DNA from: Kordia antarctica
Lineage (GTDB): Bacteria; Bacteroidota; Bacteroidia; Flavobacteriales; Flavobacteriaceae
NCBI RefSeq assembly: GCF_009901525.1
Contig: NZ_CP019288.1
Location: 2,323,501 to 2,387,500, forward strand
Direction of reading: 5' to 3'
Length of the DNA stretch: 64,000 nucleotides
Numbering within the stretch: the first letter of the stretch is position 1; each line of letters begins with the position of its first letter. The position numbers and the translations under genes were made by a program. Below, piece after piece: positions 55,001 to 63,336 of this stretch. Below the pieces are notes generated by a model, which saw nothing but the letters and a program-made list of their open reading frames with translations, made no database searches and had not been told where the DNA came from.

Positions 55001-58000
55001 ATGAATATTTGCCAAATGAAGAAGTTGTATTCACGATAAATTCTGCAATAAAAAATCTTTATGTAACCGTAGATATTGAAAAAGGACAACGCATTATTGA
55101 ATCGTATGTCGTTCACATGGAAAAAGGCAAACAAACCTTTAAAATTCCTGTGGATAAAAAAGATGAAGGCGGTTTTAAAATTCATTGTTCTGCAACAGTT
55201 TTTAATAGTTTTATTGGCGAACAAGTTCATGTAATCGTTAACTATCCGCCATCGGAATTAACGATAGAAACTACTACTTTTAGAGATAAATTAAAACCTG
55301 GACAAGAAGAAACTTGGAGTTTCCGCATCAAAGGCACAAAAGGTGAAAAAGTTGCCGCAGAAGTATTATCAAGTATGTATGATGCTTCTTTGGATGAATT
55401 TAAGTCACATGCATGGCAATTTTCTCCAATGTATCAACCACAATATTACAGTTACATTAATATCAATGGCGAACGAAGTTTTGGCGTTACTAGTTTCTTA
55501 AATTATTTAGAATTTGATAAAAAATATTACAAAACACAATCGTTTGATGGTCTTAATATGTTTGGCTTGTATTTTGGAAATCCACGACGCATGAGAGGAA
55601 GAATGTTGATGAAGAGTAAAAGTGAAAATGTATCTACGCAAAGAATGATGAATGTTGTAGAAATGGATGAGGAAGTATCATATTTAAGTGGAGTAGTAAA
55701 TACTAATGTCGGTTATACAAATGGTGATGAACAAGCAGACGATGCTGAAAGTCCTCCTAATATTTTAAACGCAAAAGACCCTCAAGAAATAGACAGAAAG
55801 GATGAAACCGTTGTTCCACGAAAAAATTTACAAGAAACAGCGTTTTTCTTTCCACAATTACAAACTGACAAAGACGGAAATGTTTCGTTCAATTTTACAA
55901 CTCCAGAAGCATTAACGAAGTGGAAAGTACAATTGTTAGCACATACGAAAGAGTTGCATTCTGCAACAAAAACCTTGACAACCGTAACTCAAAAAGAACT
56001 AATGGTATTACCAAATGTTCCCCGTTTTTTACGTGAAGGCGACATGATTGTGGTTAGTAGTAAAATTTCTAACCTTTCTGAGAAAAATTTAAGCGGAGAA
56101 GCAACATTGCAACTAATCAATCCGATTACAGGAGCTGATTTAAAAAACATACTTTTTGATAGCACAAGCGGACCAAAACAATCGTTTTCGGTAAACGCCG
56201 ATGGAAATACACAAGTTTCTTGGACATTGGAAATTCCGCAAGGTTTGCAAGCAGTTCAATATACAATTATTGCCAAAGCGGGCGAATATTCTGATGGCGA
56301 ACAAAATGCATTACCAGTATTATCCAACAGAATGTTAGTGACGGAAACGTTGCCAATGTGGATTCGTTCCAACGAGACAAAAACATTTACATTAGATAAA
56401 CTCGCGACGACGAATTCAAGTACGTTGCAACATCATAAACTGAGTTTGGAAGTGACTTCAAATCCTGCTTGGTATGCAGTGCAAGCGTTGCCATATTTAA
56501 TGGAATATCCGTATGAATGTTCGGAGCAAACATTTTCACGTTATTATGCAAATGCGTTGGCGAGTCACATCGCGAATAGCAATCCTAGAATTCAGGAAGT
56601 GTTTAATCAATGGAAATCTTCGGATGCTTTGTTGAGTAATTTAGAGAAGAATGAAGAACTGAAATCCTTGATTTTGCAAGAAACACCTTGGGTTCGTGAT
56701 GCGCAATCGGAAAGTGAACAAAAGAAGCGAATTGCCTTATTATTCGATTTGAATCGAATGAAAAATGAGCAAACTAGAACTTTAGCCAAATTAGATCAAA
56801 TGCAATTGTCTTCTGGCGCATTTCCTTGGTTTTCTGGCGGACGCGACAATCGATTTATTACACAACATATTATTATTGGCTTAGGACATTTAAAAAAGCT
56901 TAATGTTGATCTGAAAAGTGATCCTAAAACTGAGCAAATTATTGAAAAAGCAATTGGATATCTCGATCAAGAGTTTGTGACTGAGTATAACAATCTACGG
57001 AAGTATAACAAAAATATTGACCTTTCTAAAGATCATTTATCGCACACGCAATTGCATTATTTATACATGCGAAGCTTCTTTCCAGAGCATAAACAAGCTG
57101 CGGAAGTTTCAAAAATTATGGACTATTACAAAGGTCAGATTGACAAATATTGGCTCAATAGAAGTTTATATTCTAAAGGATTAATGGCGTTGATTTCTCA
57201 CCGAATGGACAATCCGAAAACGGCAACCGCGATACTGCGTTCATTGAAAGAAAACAGTATTACAAGTGATGAATTAGGAATGTATTGGAAAGCAAATTCG
57301 TCTTCTTGGTATTGGTATCAGGCGCCAATTGAAACGCAAGCGTTGATGATTGAAGCATTTTCTGAGATTCAAAATGATCTCACTACTGTAGATAATTTAA
57401 AGATTTGGCTGTTGAAACATAAACAAACCAATCGTTGGTCAACTACGAAAGAAACATCGGACGCGGTGTATGCATTATTGTTGCAAGGAAGCGATTGGCT
57501 TTCGGTTACAGATATGGTGGAAGTTACGGTTGGAAGCAAAAAAATTACGCCTGCCGATTTAGAAAATGTAAAAGTGGAAGCTGGCACAGGATATTTTAAA
57601 ACTTCTTGGAGCGGAAACGAAGTGAAACCAGAAATGGCAAATGTAACGTTGACGAAAAAAGGAAAAGGAATTGCTTGGGGCGGATTATATTGGCAGTATT
57701 TTGAAGATTTAGACAAAATTACAACGGCAGAAACTTCGTTGAAATTAAACAAAAAATTATTTAAACGCACGTACGGAGATCGAGGTGAAATCATTACGGA
57801 GATTGACGAAAACAGCAAATTAGAAGTTGGCGATTTAATCCGAATTCGAATAGAATTACGAAACGACAGACCAATGGAATTTGTTCATATGAAAGATATG
57901 CGCGCGGCTGGTTTGGAGCCAATTAATGTATTGTCGCAATATAAATGGCAAGATGGTTTGGGCTATTATGAAAGCACAAAAGATGCAAGCACCAATTTCT

Positions 58001-58155
58001 TTTTTGACTATTTACCAAAAGGTGTTTTTGTATTTGAATACGATTTACGTGTAAATAATGTTGGAAAATTTTCTAACGGAATTACGACGATTCAAAGTAT
58101 GTATGCACCAGAATTTAGCAGTCATAGTAAAGGTGTACGGATTGTTGTGGAGTAG
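52075..58155 (+). CDS. Bacterial alpha-2-macroglobulin family protein
   Basis: The 2026-residue protein has a signal peptide (ends LSNAQQ) and an N-terminal helical repeat region (about 25-370). Macroglobulin MG domains span about 450-1230 (VYFKGILIEREGK marks MG2), the A2M domain is near 1260-1350, and an alpha-helical thioester domain follows. The thioester motif CSEQ is at 1482-1485 (YECSEQT), so the Cys-Gln bond can form. Such proteins trap proteases that attack the envelope. The usual partner gene pbpC is not next to it. A REP-like hairpin lies in the leader. Confidence 0.92.
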   Translation: MKNILAIFMIVLFSQLSNAQQEYSNLWNEVTALEKKGLTKSAFEKVSDIHKRAKRDQNNPQIIKAFLHKAKYQLILEEDAQLTIINDLKAEINTQSFPTKNILESILGDLYWQYFSNNRYQFYNRSETAEKVDANDFRTWDLNTLFKEIFVHFKASLKNTAQLQKLDLSAYDAILTQEKGSKTFRPTVYDFLAHNALDFYKTSENNITKPSDTFEIDDTEYLCDSKLFSEMNLMTKDSLSLEFKALETYQELIRFHLKDKSPEALINVNIERLYYVQQKATFDDTTEKLIEAFQNEKTTYQSHPYSGMYDAESAVLHQRLAANYAEDRTEKYQWEYKKALELCEAVISKFPNSIPGEKCKIIKEGILQPSLEITTEIFSPINQHSKVLINYKNVERMYFTSRKISKEQHEQLSKIYDKNQRYAYIQKLTIDQAWNATLPTENDYQSHTTEIAVPPLANGSYIITASPTEKLLRVFFAYGIVQVTDIAVTNKNAGSNYIFQLTDRNNGKPIPNQEVTITYQLGYRGEKVTKKLTTDASGTVVLEGNRAYNFNNVEINVSSENDVAYFGEFNFYSRYRGENTDVIKTLFFFTDRSIYRPSQIVYFKGILIEREGKKSKVLANEKVEVVFRDANHQEVKTTTFTTNEYGSIKGEFVIPNSGLTGNFSIIAKTSDKTLGTTNFSVEEYKRPKFETNFLPITETFSVNDTVIAKGNAKAFAGSNISDAKVTYTVKRTPRYPQWVYWRNPYVNSASQQITSGETTTDASGNFEISFKAIPDASADKKLLPVFDYEINADVIDINGETRSTSTIVHVGYHTLKGNVIVDSKLDATKKDHTLEIITKNLNNEKVAAKGTITIHKLQAPNRVLRKRRLGIPDYVSIPETEFKKLFPHEAFSKEEVDFKQWKKGKKVVTESFDTGTSTKLELGNIKRWESGKYVIELTMIDANGNEIKDIVFTDVWNPNDKTTADNKLLEVSLDKDEYLPNEEVVFTINSAIKNLYVTVDIEKGQRIIESYVVHMEKGKQTFKIPVDKKDEGGFKIHCSATVFNSFIGEQVHVIVNYPPSELTIETTTFRDKLKPGQEETWSFRIKGTKGEKVAAEVLSSMYDASLDEFKSHAWQFSPMYQPQYYSYININGERSFGVTSFLNYLEFDKKYYKTQSFDGLNMFGLYFGNPRRMRGRMLMKSKSENVSTQRMMNVVEMDEEVSYLSGVVNTNVGYTNGDEQADDAESPPNILNAKDPQEIDRKDETVVPRKNLQETAFFFPQLQTDKDGNVSFNFTTPEALTKWKVQLLAHTKELHSATKTLTTVTQKELMVLPNVPRFLREGDMIVVSSKISNLSEKNLSGEATLQLINPITGADLKNILFDSTSGPKQSFSVNADGNTQVSWTLEIPQGLQAVQYTIIAKAGEYSDGEQNALPVLSNRMLVTETLPMWIRSNETKTFTLDKLATTNSSTLQHHKLSLEVTSNPAWYAVQALPYLMEYPYECSEQTFSRYYANALASHIANSNPRIQEVFNQWKSSDALLSNLEKNEELKSLILQETPWVRDAQSESEQKKRIALLFDLNRMKNEQTRTLAKLDQMQLSSGAFPWFSGGRDNRFITQHIIIGLGHLKKLNVDLKSDPKTEQIIEKAIGYLDQEFVTEYNNLRKYNKNIDLSKDHLSHTQLHYLYMRSFFPEHKQAAEVSKIMDYYKGQIDKYWLNRSLYSKGLMALISHRMDNPKTATAILRSLKENSITSDELGMYWKANSSSWYWYQAPIETQALMIEAFSEIQNDLTTVDNLKIWLLKHKQTNRWSTTKETSDAVYALLLQGSDWLSVTDMVEVTVGSKKITPADLENVKVEAGTGYFKTSWSGNEVKPEMANVTLTKKGKGIAWGGLYWQYFEDLDKITTAETSLKLNKKLFKRTYGDRGEIITEIDENSKLEVGDLIRIRIELRNDRPMEFVHMKDMRAAGLEPINVLSQYKWQDGLGYYESTKDASTNFFFDYLPKGVFVFEYDLRVNNVGKFSNGITTIQSMYAPEFSSHSKGVRIVVE

Positions 58156-58483
58156 TTTTTTTGATTTGTTTATTTGAAGATTTGAAGATGTGTCAATTTG
58201 AAGATGTGTTACAGCACTAATTCTTCAATAGAAAAACCCGTCAGATTGAGTGAATTTGTAAAGCAAATTTGTATCGAAATCGAACTCTAATCAGAAGATT
58301 ATTACACTTGTTGTTGTGTAGTTAATGTAACAATTGTTTGATGTACTAATGTAGCAATTATTGGGTTTGAAGATTTGATAATGTGTCAATTTGTTGATTT
58401 GTTGATTTGTTTTTCACGAAATCATTAAACCATTGATAATCAATTAGTAATGATATTTAAAATTCCCTAATTAGGTTAGTAAA

Positions 58484-58525
58484 AAAACTAGCGGAGGTTT
58501 TGGATAAAACCTCCGCTAGTTTTTG
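58484..58525. terminator. Strong bidirectional intrinsic terminator
   Basis: AAAACTAGCGGAGGTTTT and AAAACCTCCGCTAGTTTT pair almost perfectly over about 18 bp around a short loop, with A and T tracts on both sides. It should end the alpha-2-macroglobulin transcript and may also act on the minus strand. Confidence 0.8.
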
Positions 58526-58551
58526 TTGTTTCCTACGGTAGTTTTTACTAA

Positions 58552-58572
58552 AACCTAAGCAGGTTTTTTTTC
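58552..58572 (+). terminator. Second intrinsic terminator
   Basis: AAAACCT and AGGTTTT pair around AAGC and are followed by more T. Its left arm also overlaps the outer arm of the larger inverted repeat that starts at 58471, so alternative folding is possible. Confidence 0.55.
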
Positions 58573-58741
58573 ACCTTAGAAACTTCGGCTAAAATCTGTG
58601 CTTCAGAATTTCCTCCTACTACAATTAGCACTTTTTTATTTCTTAAAGTTATGTCAAATAAATTTCAAAATGACCAATGAAATTCATTTCTATTTCCTTT
58701 ATATTTCGACTGCGCCTGATTATCGTTTCAGTTGTTAAAAC

Positions 58742-58774
58742 AAAAAAAAGAGGATAGTTGTAGTATCTATCCTC
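58742..58774 (-). terminator. Minus-strand intrinsic terminator
   Basis: GAGGATAG (58750-58757) pairs with CTATCCTC (58767-58774) around a 9-base loop. The A-run at 58742-58748 is a T-run on the minus strand. It lies just past the stop of the DUF6515 gene (58813) and probably ends its transcript. Confidence 0.75.
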
Positions 58775-58812
58775 CTTTTCTGCTAATAATCAACCAATCA
58801 AATCAATTTTTT

Positions 58813-59412
58813 TTATTCCATATCTATAATACCTACTACTTCATAGGCTCTTGTTCCATCTACTTGTACTTTTTCGTAAAGTACATTTGCGTATTCGTAA
58901 TACGTTTGTCCGTCTAAGGTCACTTTTTCATAATCATCAGGAAGTTCATACACTATAGTCCCTATTTCTGGTTCTACAACTTCATATTCGTTATTTACTT
59001 GAACATAGAATATGCCTTGAGAATTGTAATAATCATATGTATTATATCGTACGCGATTATAGTTGCTAGGTAAAACTTTTATTCTAAAACCAACCTTTGG
59101 TGCAATTACAATATATCGACCTCTAGACTGCGTATAATATCTGTTATTAGCATAGTAGTAATTTTGACCTTTATGATTTATTACGGTTCTATTTGGTACA
59201 TTTCTAACAGAAACTACTTTACGTGTTGGCTTTTTGTAGGTGATTTTTGTACTAGACACTCTTTTATTATTTGTTGTAGTCCTCTTAGTAGTTGTCGGCG
59301 TTTTTTCAACTTTTTTTGTTGCACTAGTTCTTTTTGTTTGCGCTGAAACTTGTGCTGTAAAAGCCACTAAAAAGACAACTGGTAATATGTATGTTTTCAC
59401 AAATGCTTTCAT
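58813..59412 (-). CDS. DUF6515 family secreted protein
   Basis: The 199-residue protein has a signal peptide (about 1-24), a Thr/Lys-rich linker (about 25-75) and repeated Tyr-rich strands such as YYYANNRYYTQSRGRY and YYEYANVLYEKVQ. These match DUF6515, a beta-rich envelope protein of Bacteroidota with unknown role. The long basic Thr/Lys stretch may contact the peptidoglycan or surface polymers. Confidence 0.75.
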   Translation of the reverse strand: MKAFVKTYILPVVFLVAFTAQVSAQTKRTSATKKVEKTPTTTKRTTTNNKRVSSTKITYKKPTRKVVSVRNVPNRTVINHKGQNYYYANNRYYTQSRGRYIVIAPKVGFRIKVLPSNYNRVRYNTYDYYNSQGIFYVQVNNEYEVVEPEIGTIVYELPDDYEKVTLDGQTYYEYANVLYEKVQVDGTRAYEVVGIIDME

Positions 59413-59704
59413 AATTTTAAGATTTTAGGTTCAACATTATTTTAATATTTTGACTTTGTTTGACTTTAATAGTTTAAAAGTATCTGAATAAAGTGTTTTA
59501 AAAAAAGCAAATAGAAGTTTAGTTATATTGTATCTATGAATAGAGTGATTTTATAGATATGAAAAAGATTAAAATTTCATGATTAAAAAAATCTTATGCT
59601 TTGATACTTAATTCTGCTACTTTCTTTTTCTTTTGATGGAAGTTTTTAAAATCAATCAAATCAAAAAATTTTAAACTAGCTCAAATTCTTATTTTCTTTA
59701 AGAT

Positions 59705-59992
59705 TTACTGTTTTTTTCTGCGCGCTGGCTTTGGTGCATTTTTAAATTCTTTTTTTGAAATAAAGCCATCTTCATCAGTATCAATCTTCGCAAAATTTTC
59801 TTTTAGTGGACCTTTCAATTCATCTTTTGAAAGCTTGCCATCTTCATTGGCATCCATCTCTTTTAAGAGTTGCTCAAAGGTTGGCGGCGCCTTTCTTTCT
59901 TGTCTATTTTGCGATTGTGCATTTACACTAACTGTGAATAAGAATGTCAACATTCCTAGTACAACTCCTGTTTTAAATTTGCCGTGTTTCAT
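59705..59992 (-). CDS. Secreted EF-hand calcium-binding protein
   Basis: The 95-residue protein has a signal peptide (about 1-25) and two EF-hand loops, DANEDGKLSKDE (about 48-59) and DTDEDGFISKKE (about 72-83), with proper Asp/Glu ligands. It should bind two calcium ions in the periplasm. The C-terminus is basic (KPARRKKQ). Its partner is unknown. Confidence 0.9.
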   Translation of the reverse strand: MKHGKFKTGVVLGMLTFLFTVSVNAQSQNRQERKAPPTFEQLLKEMDANEDGKLSKDELKGPLKENFAKIDTDEDGFISKKEFKNAPKPARRKKQ

Positions 59993-60337
59993 CTTTTTAA
60001 AGTTTAAATAATTAATACTCTTTTTCTATTATTTCTAAGTTTTATCTTAGATTTGATAGTGTAAAAATATCTGTCTTATTCGTGTAAAAAAATGAAAATA
60101 GATGGTTACAGAGGTTGTATCGACGAACTTGTCTATTTTATAGAAGTGATAATTTGAGACTTGAAAAATATAGAATTTTTGAAACTTACTATCCTCAAGA
60201 TAAAGCAACAGAGGTATTTCCTAGTTTCATTTGAATCTTTGTCAAAAATCAAAAGTTTTGTTTTTAGATTCTTGCTTTTGCTGGCATGAAAATTTCAACG
60301 GAAGCCTCAAGGCAGAGCTTAGAGGAATTCTTTTTGA
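59993..60337. other. 345-bp intergenic region
   Basis: No gene is seen. CCTCAAG (60305-60311) and CTTAGAGG (60318-60325) form a short hairpin just beyond the LytTR gene stop, probably its terminator on the minus strand. Confidence 0.45.
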
Positions 60338-61066
60338 TTAGAATGAATTTTTATTGATAAATTCCAAAAATTTTGGTTTGTAATGTTCAGAAACTGTAAT
60401 GCGTTGCTTGTTGATGATTATTTGGCTACGCTCAATAATATCTATATTATCTAATGAAACAATAAACGAACGATGCACTCGCATGAAATGAGTTTCGGGA
60501 AGTTCTTCTTCTAAAGATTTTAAACTCATTAGTGTTAGAATGGGTTTTGGATTGTCTTTTAACCATATTTTGATGTAATCTTTTAACCCTTCAAAATATA
60601 AAACATCTGCTAGTTTTATTCGCAATTGCTTGTATTCTGATTTTACAAAAAGAAATTCTTTTTCTTCGGAAATGCTATGTTGCTGTTTCCCCTTTACCAA
60701 GGCAAACCAAGTATTTGCTTTGTTGGCTGCTGCCAGAAACTCTGCATAGTCAAATGGTTTTAAAAGATAATCTAGCGCTTCTACTTTGAAACCTTCTAAC
60801 GCATATTGATCAAAAGCAGTGGTAAAGATAACGCGTGTTTCTTTGGGTAACATTTTTGAAAATTCAATTCCTGTTAAATCGGGCATTTGAATGTCTAGAA
60901 ATAGTAAATCTACGGGTTCAGATTTTATAAACTCCAACGCTTCAATTGCACTACTACACTTTTTTTTGAGTACTAAAAACGGTGTTTTCTCCACATAGCT
61001 TTCTACTAAGTTAAGTGCCATAGGTTCATCATCTACAATAACACATGTAATTTTTAGGTTGCTCAT
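60338..61066 (-). CDS. LytTR-family response regulator
   Basis: The 242-residue protein has a receiver domain (about 5-120) with VDDEP (11-15), the phospho-acceptor Asp58 in LFLDIQMPD, and Lys in LLKPF. A C-terminal LytTR DNA-binding domain (about 140-240) follows. It starts 3 bp after the sensor kinase gene, so it is its cognate regulator. Targets probably include the ABC exporter encoded in the same operon. Confidence 0.93.
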   Translation of the reverse strand: MSNLKITCVIVDDEPMALNLVESYVEKTPFLVLKKKCSSAIEALEFIKSEPVDLLFLDIQMPDLTGIEFSKMLPKETRVIFTTAFDQYALEGFKVEALDYLLKPFDYAEFLAAANKANTWFALVKGKQQHSISEEKEFLFVKSEYKQLRIKLADVLYFEGLKDYIKIWLKDNPKPILTLMSLKSLEEELPETHFMRVHRSFIVSLDNIDIIERSQIIINKQRITVSEHYKPKFLEFINKNSF

Positions 61067-61069
61067 AAT

Positions 61070-62107
61070 TTAATTGGTTTCTATTTCTAGTTGTGCTACA
61101 AAACGATCATTTTTTACAAATGTTTTAAATGCATTTTTAGTAGGATAGAGTAATTCTAAGCGTTTTTCTATGTTAGGAATTCCTATTCCAGAACCGCTTT
61201 TGTCTTCTGTTTTTTTAGGAAAATTATCGTTTTCTATGGTAAATAAAACTGTTTTTTCATGGTAAGTCATCTGAATATCAATTGTACTTGGTTTGCTTGC
61301 AGATACACCATGTTTGAAAGCATTCTCAATTAGTGAAATAAATAATAAAGGTGCTATTTTGATTCCTGTTTCTTCGGAAGGAAAGTTATAATTTACCTTT
61401 GTTTTATCTGACACACGCAATTTCATCAAATCGATATATTTTTTCATAAAATCGATTTCTTTTGATAGCGAAACTAATTCTTCATTGGTTTCATATAACA
61501 TATAGCGCATCAGTTTACTTAAACTGTGAATAGATTTTTTAGCTTCATCTGGCGAAATATCTACCATCGCATAAATGTTATTTAACGAATTAAAAAAGAA
61601 ATGCGGTTGCAATTGGTAATGTAGATGTTGCAGTTCTGATTTTAATTTTATGTTAATTGCTTCTTTACGTTCAGCTTCAGTTTTAACCCACCGTTTAGTG
61701 CTTTTTATTGCTATTGAAAATAGTAAAGGTGCCATATATGATAGTATCTGAATGTACACAAACATTTTAAAAAGAGGTCTTCCGTTGTTAGTTTCATCAG
61801 AACGTTTTTTTATTAAATCTGTAAAATAGGTGTCTTCTATGTATTCTTTTAAAAATAAGAATCCGATTATAATTACAGCATTAATAATAATAAACTGTAC
61901 CATTTTTTTAGGAAACAAAAATTTATCTATTAATATAAAATAATTGAGATAAAATATAATCGCCGAAAACACTAACGGAATCCAAAAGTGTGCTATTAAT
62001 CTGTTGATCTCTTGCGTTTGTCCATACGACAATAAATATGGCATACTGAATAGTACAAGCCATACTAGCAAGTGAGAAAAGATTGTTATTATTTTGTTTT
62101 TAGTCAT
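61070..62107 (-). CDS. LytS-type sensor histidine kinase
   Basis: The 345-residue protein has four transmembrane helices in its first 135 residues and the HisKA_7TM-less LytS-type kinase core, with LQPHFFFNSLNNI (His169 the phospho-site) and a C-terminal GHKL ATPase part (GSGIGIPNIEKRLELLY). It has no periplasmic sensor domain of note, so it may sense membrane state or work with the ABC permease. It lies 6 bp after the permease gene. Confidence 0.92.
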   Translation of the reverse strand: MTKNKIITIFSHLLVWLVLFSMPYLLSYGQTQEINRLIAHFWIPLVFSAIIFYLNYFILIDKFLFPKKMVQFIIINAVIIIGFLFLKEYIEDTYFTDLIKKRSDETNNGRPLFKMFVYIQILSYMAPLLFSIAIKSTKRWVKTEAERKEAINIKLKSELQHLHYQLQPHFFFNSLNNIYAMVDISPDEAKKSIHSLSKLMRYMLYETNEELVSLSKEIDFMKKYIDLMKLRVSDKTKVNYNFPSEETGIKIAPLLFISLIENAFKHGVSASKPSTIDIQMTYHEKTVLFTIENDNFPKKTEDKSGSGIGIPNIEKRLELLYPTKNAFKTFVKNDRFVAQLEIETN

Positions 62108-62113
62108 AACTAA

Positions 62114-63334
62114 TTATTCATAACGTAAAGCAATTATTGGATCTAAAGCTGATGCTTTTCTAGCTGGATACCATCCAAAAAAGATTCCTGTCACAGCACA
62201 TACAGCAAATGATATTACTATTGAGTATAAGGCAACGCTTGTAGGCCAATTTAAGAATTTTTCGATAAACATGGTTGATGCGAGTCCTAAAAGTACACCT
62301 AAAATTCCGCCAGTTATACTGATTAGCACGGCTTCAATTAAGAATTGCATTAAAATATCAGCTCCTTTTGCTCCAACAGCCATTCTTAAACCAATTTCTT
62401 TGGTACGTTCTTTTACAGAAACATACATGATATTCATAATTCCAATACCTCCAATTAATAACGAAATACTAGCAACTGCCACTAATAATAAAGTTAACAT
62501 CTCACTTGTAGAACTAAAAGTAGAAATAAGCTCTTCCATAGATTGTACACTAAAATCGTCTTTATTTGGATTAGATATTTGATGTTGAATTCTCATAATT
62601 TCTGAGACTTCAGTAACAGCATTTGGCGCATCGTCTTCACTTATTGCCGAAGCCATAATTTGATTGATATAATCAATAGCCAAAATACGTTTTTGTACGG
62701 TTGTATATGGTGCAATAACCACATCATCTTGGTCTTGACCAAAGGTGTTTTCTCCTTTTACTTCTAATACACCAATGACTTTAAATGGAATATTATTAAA
62801 ACGAATCATCTGTCCAATAGGATCTTGCCCATCAGGAAACACATTGTCCACGACCGTTTGCCCAATAAGTGCCACTTTAGAAGCCGTTTTTACTTCGGCA
62901 TCTGTAAACATACTGCCGCTTTGCAAATCAACTACTTTAATTTTGAGATAATCTGGATTTACGCCATATATACTTGATGGCCAGTTGTTAGAACCATTTA
63001 TAACTTGTCCTTTACCAGTAACCAATGGTGTTGCATAACTTAAAAAGGTGGCTTGATCTTTAACGGCTTCATAATCTTTAAGGGTAAGTGTTTGCATCTC
63101 ATCTGCACTTGCGCGAACACCACCACTTGAAGCAGATGCTGGTCTGATAGTAATTATATTAGAACCCATACTTGAAATGTTTTCGCGAATACTTTCTTTA
63201 GAGCCTTCACCAATAGCGAGCATTGCAATTACAGATGCCACACCTATAATGATGCCTAACATAGTTAGTAAAGTTCTCATTTTATTAAGAACGATGGCTT
63301 TAAAAGCGATTTTGAATAAATTTAATAGTCTCAT
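62114..63334 (-). CDS. MacB-type ABC transporter permease
   Basis: The 406-residue protein has an N-terminal helix (about 18-40), a large periplasmic MacB_PCD domain (about 45-250) and an FtsX-type C-terminal part with three helices ending in GWYPARKASALDPIIALRYE. It belongs to the MacB/LolC mechanotransmission class, exporting peptides, antibiotics or lipids. It follows the ATPase gene after 2 bp. Confidence 0.92.
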   Translation of the reverse strand: MRLLNLFKIAFKAIVLNKMRTLLTMLGIIIGVASVIAMLAIGEGSKESIRENISSMGSNIITIRPASASSGGVRASADEMQTLTLKDYEAVKDQATFLSYATPLVTGKGQVINGSNNWPSSIYGVNPDYLKIKVVDLQSGSMFTDAEVKTASKVALIGQTVVDNVFPDGQDPIGQMIRFNNIPFKVIGVLEVKGENTFGQDQDDVVIAPYTTVQKRILAIDYINQIMASAISEDDAPNAVTEVSEIMRIQHQISNPNKDDFSVQSMEELISTFSSTSEMLTLLLVAVASISLLIGGIGIMNIMYVSVKERTKEIGLRMAVGAKGADILMQFLIEAVLISITGGILGVLLGLASTMFIEKFLNWPTSVALYSIVISFAVCAVTGIFFGWYPARKASALDPIIALRYE

Positions 63335-63336
63335 AA

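Larger units (their letters stand above)
58156..58812. other. 657-bp convergent intergenic region with terminators
   Basis: It holds low-complexity TTTGAAGATTTG/TGTGTCAATTTG repeats (about 58165-58210 and 58368-58412) and then several hairpins (58471-58571 and 58750-58774). No gene is seen. Confidence 0.5.
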
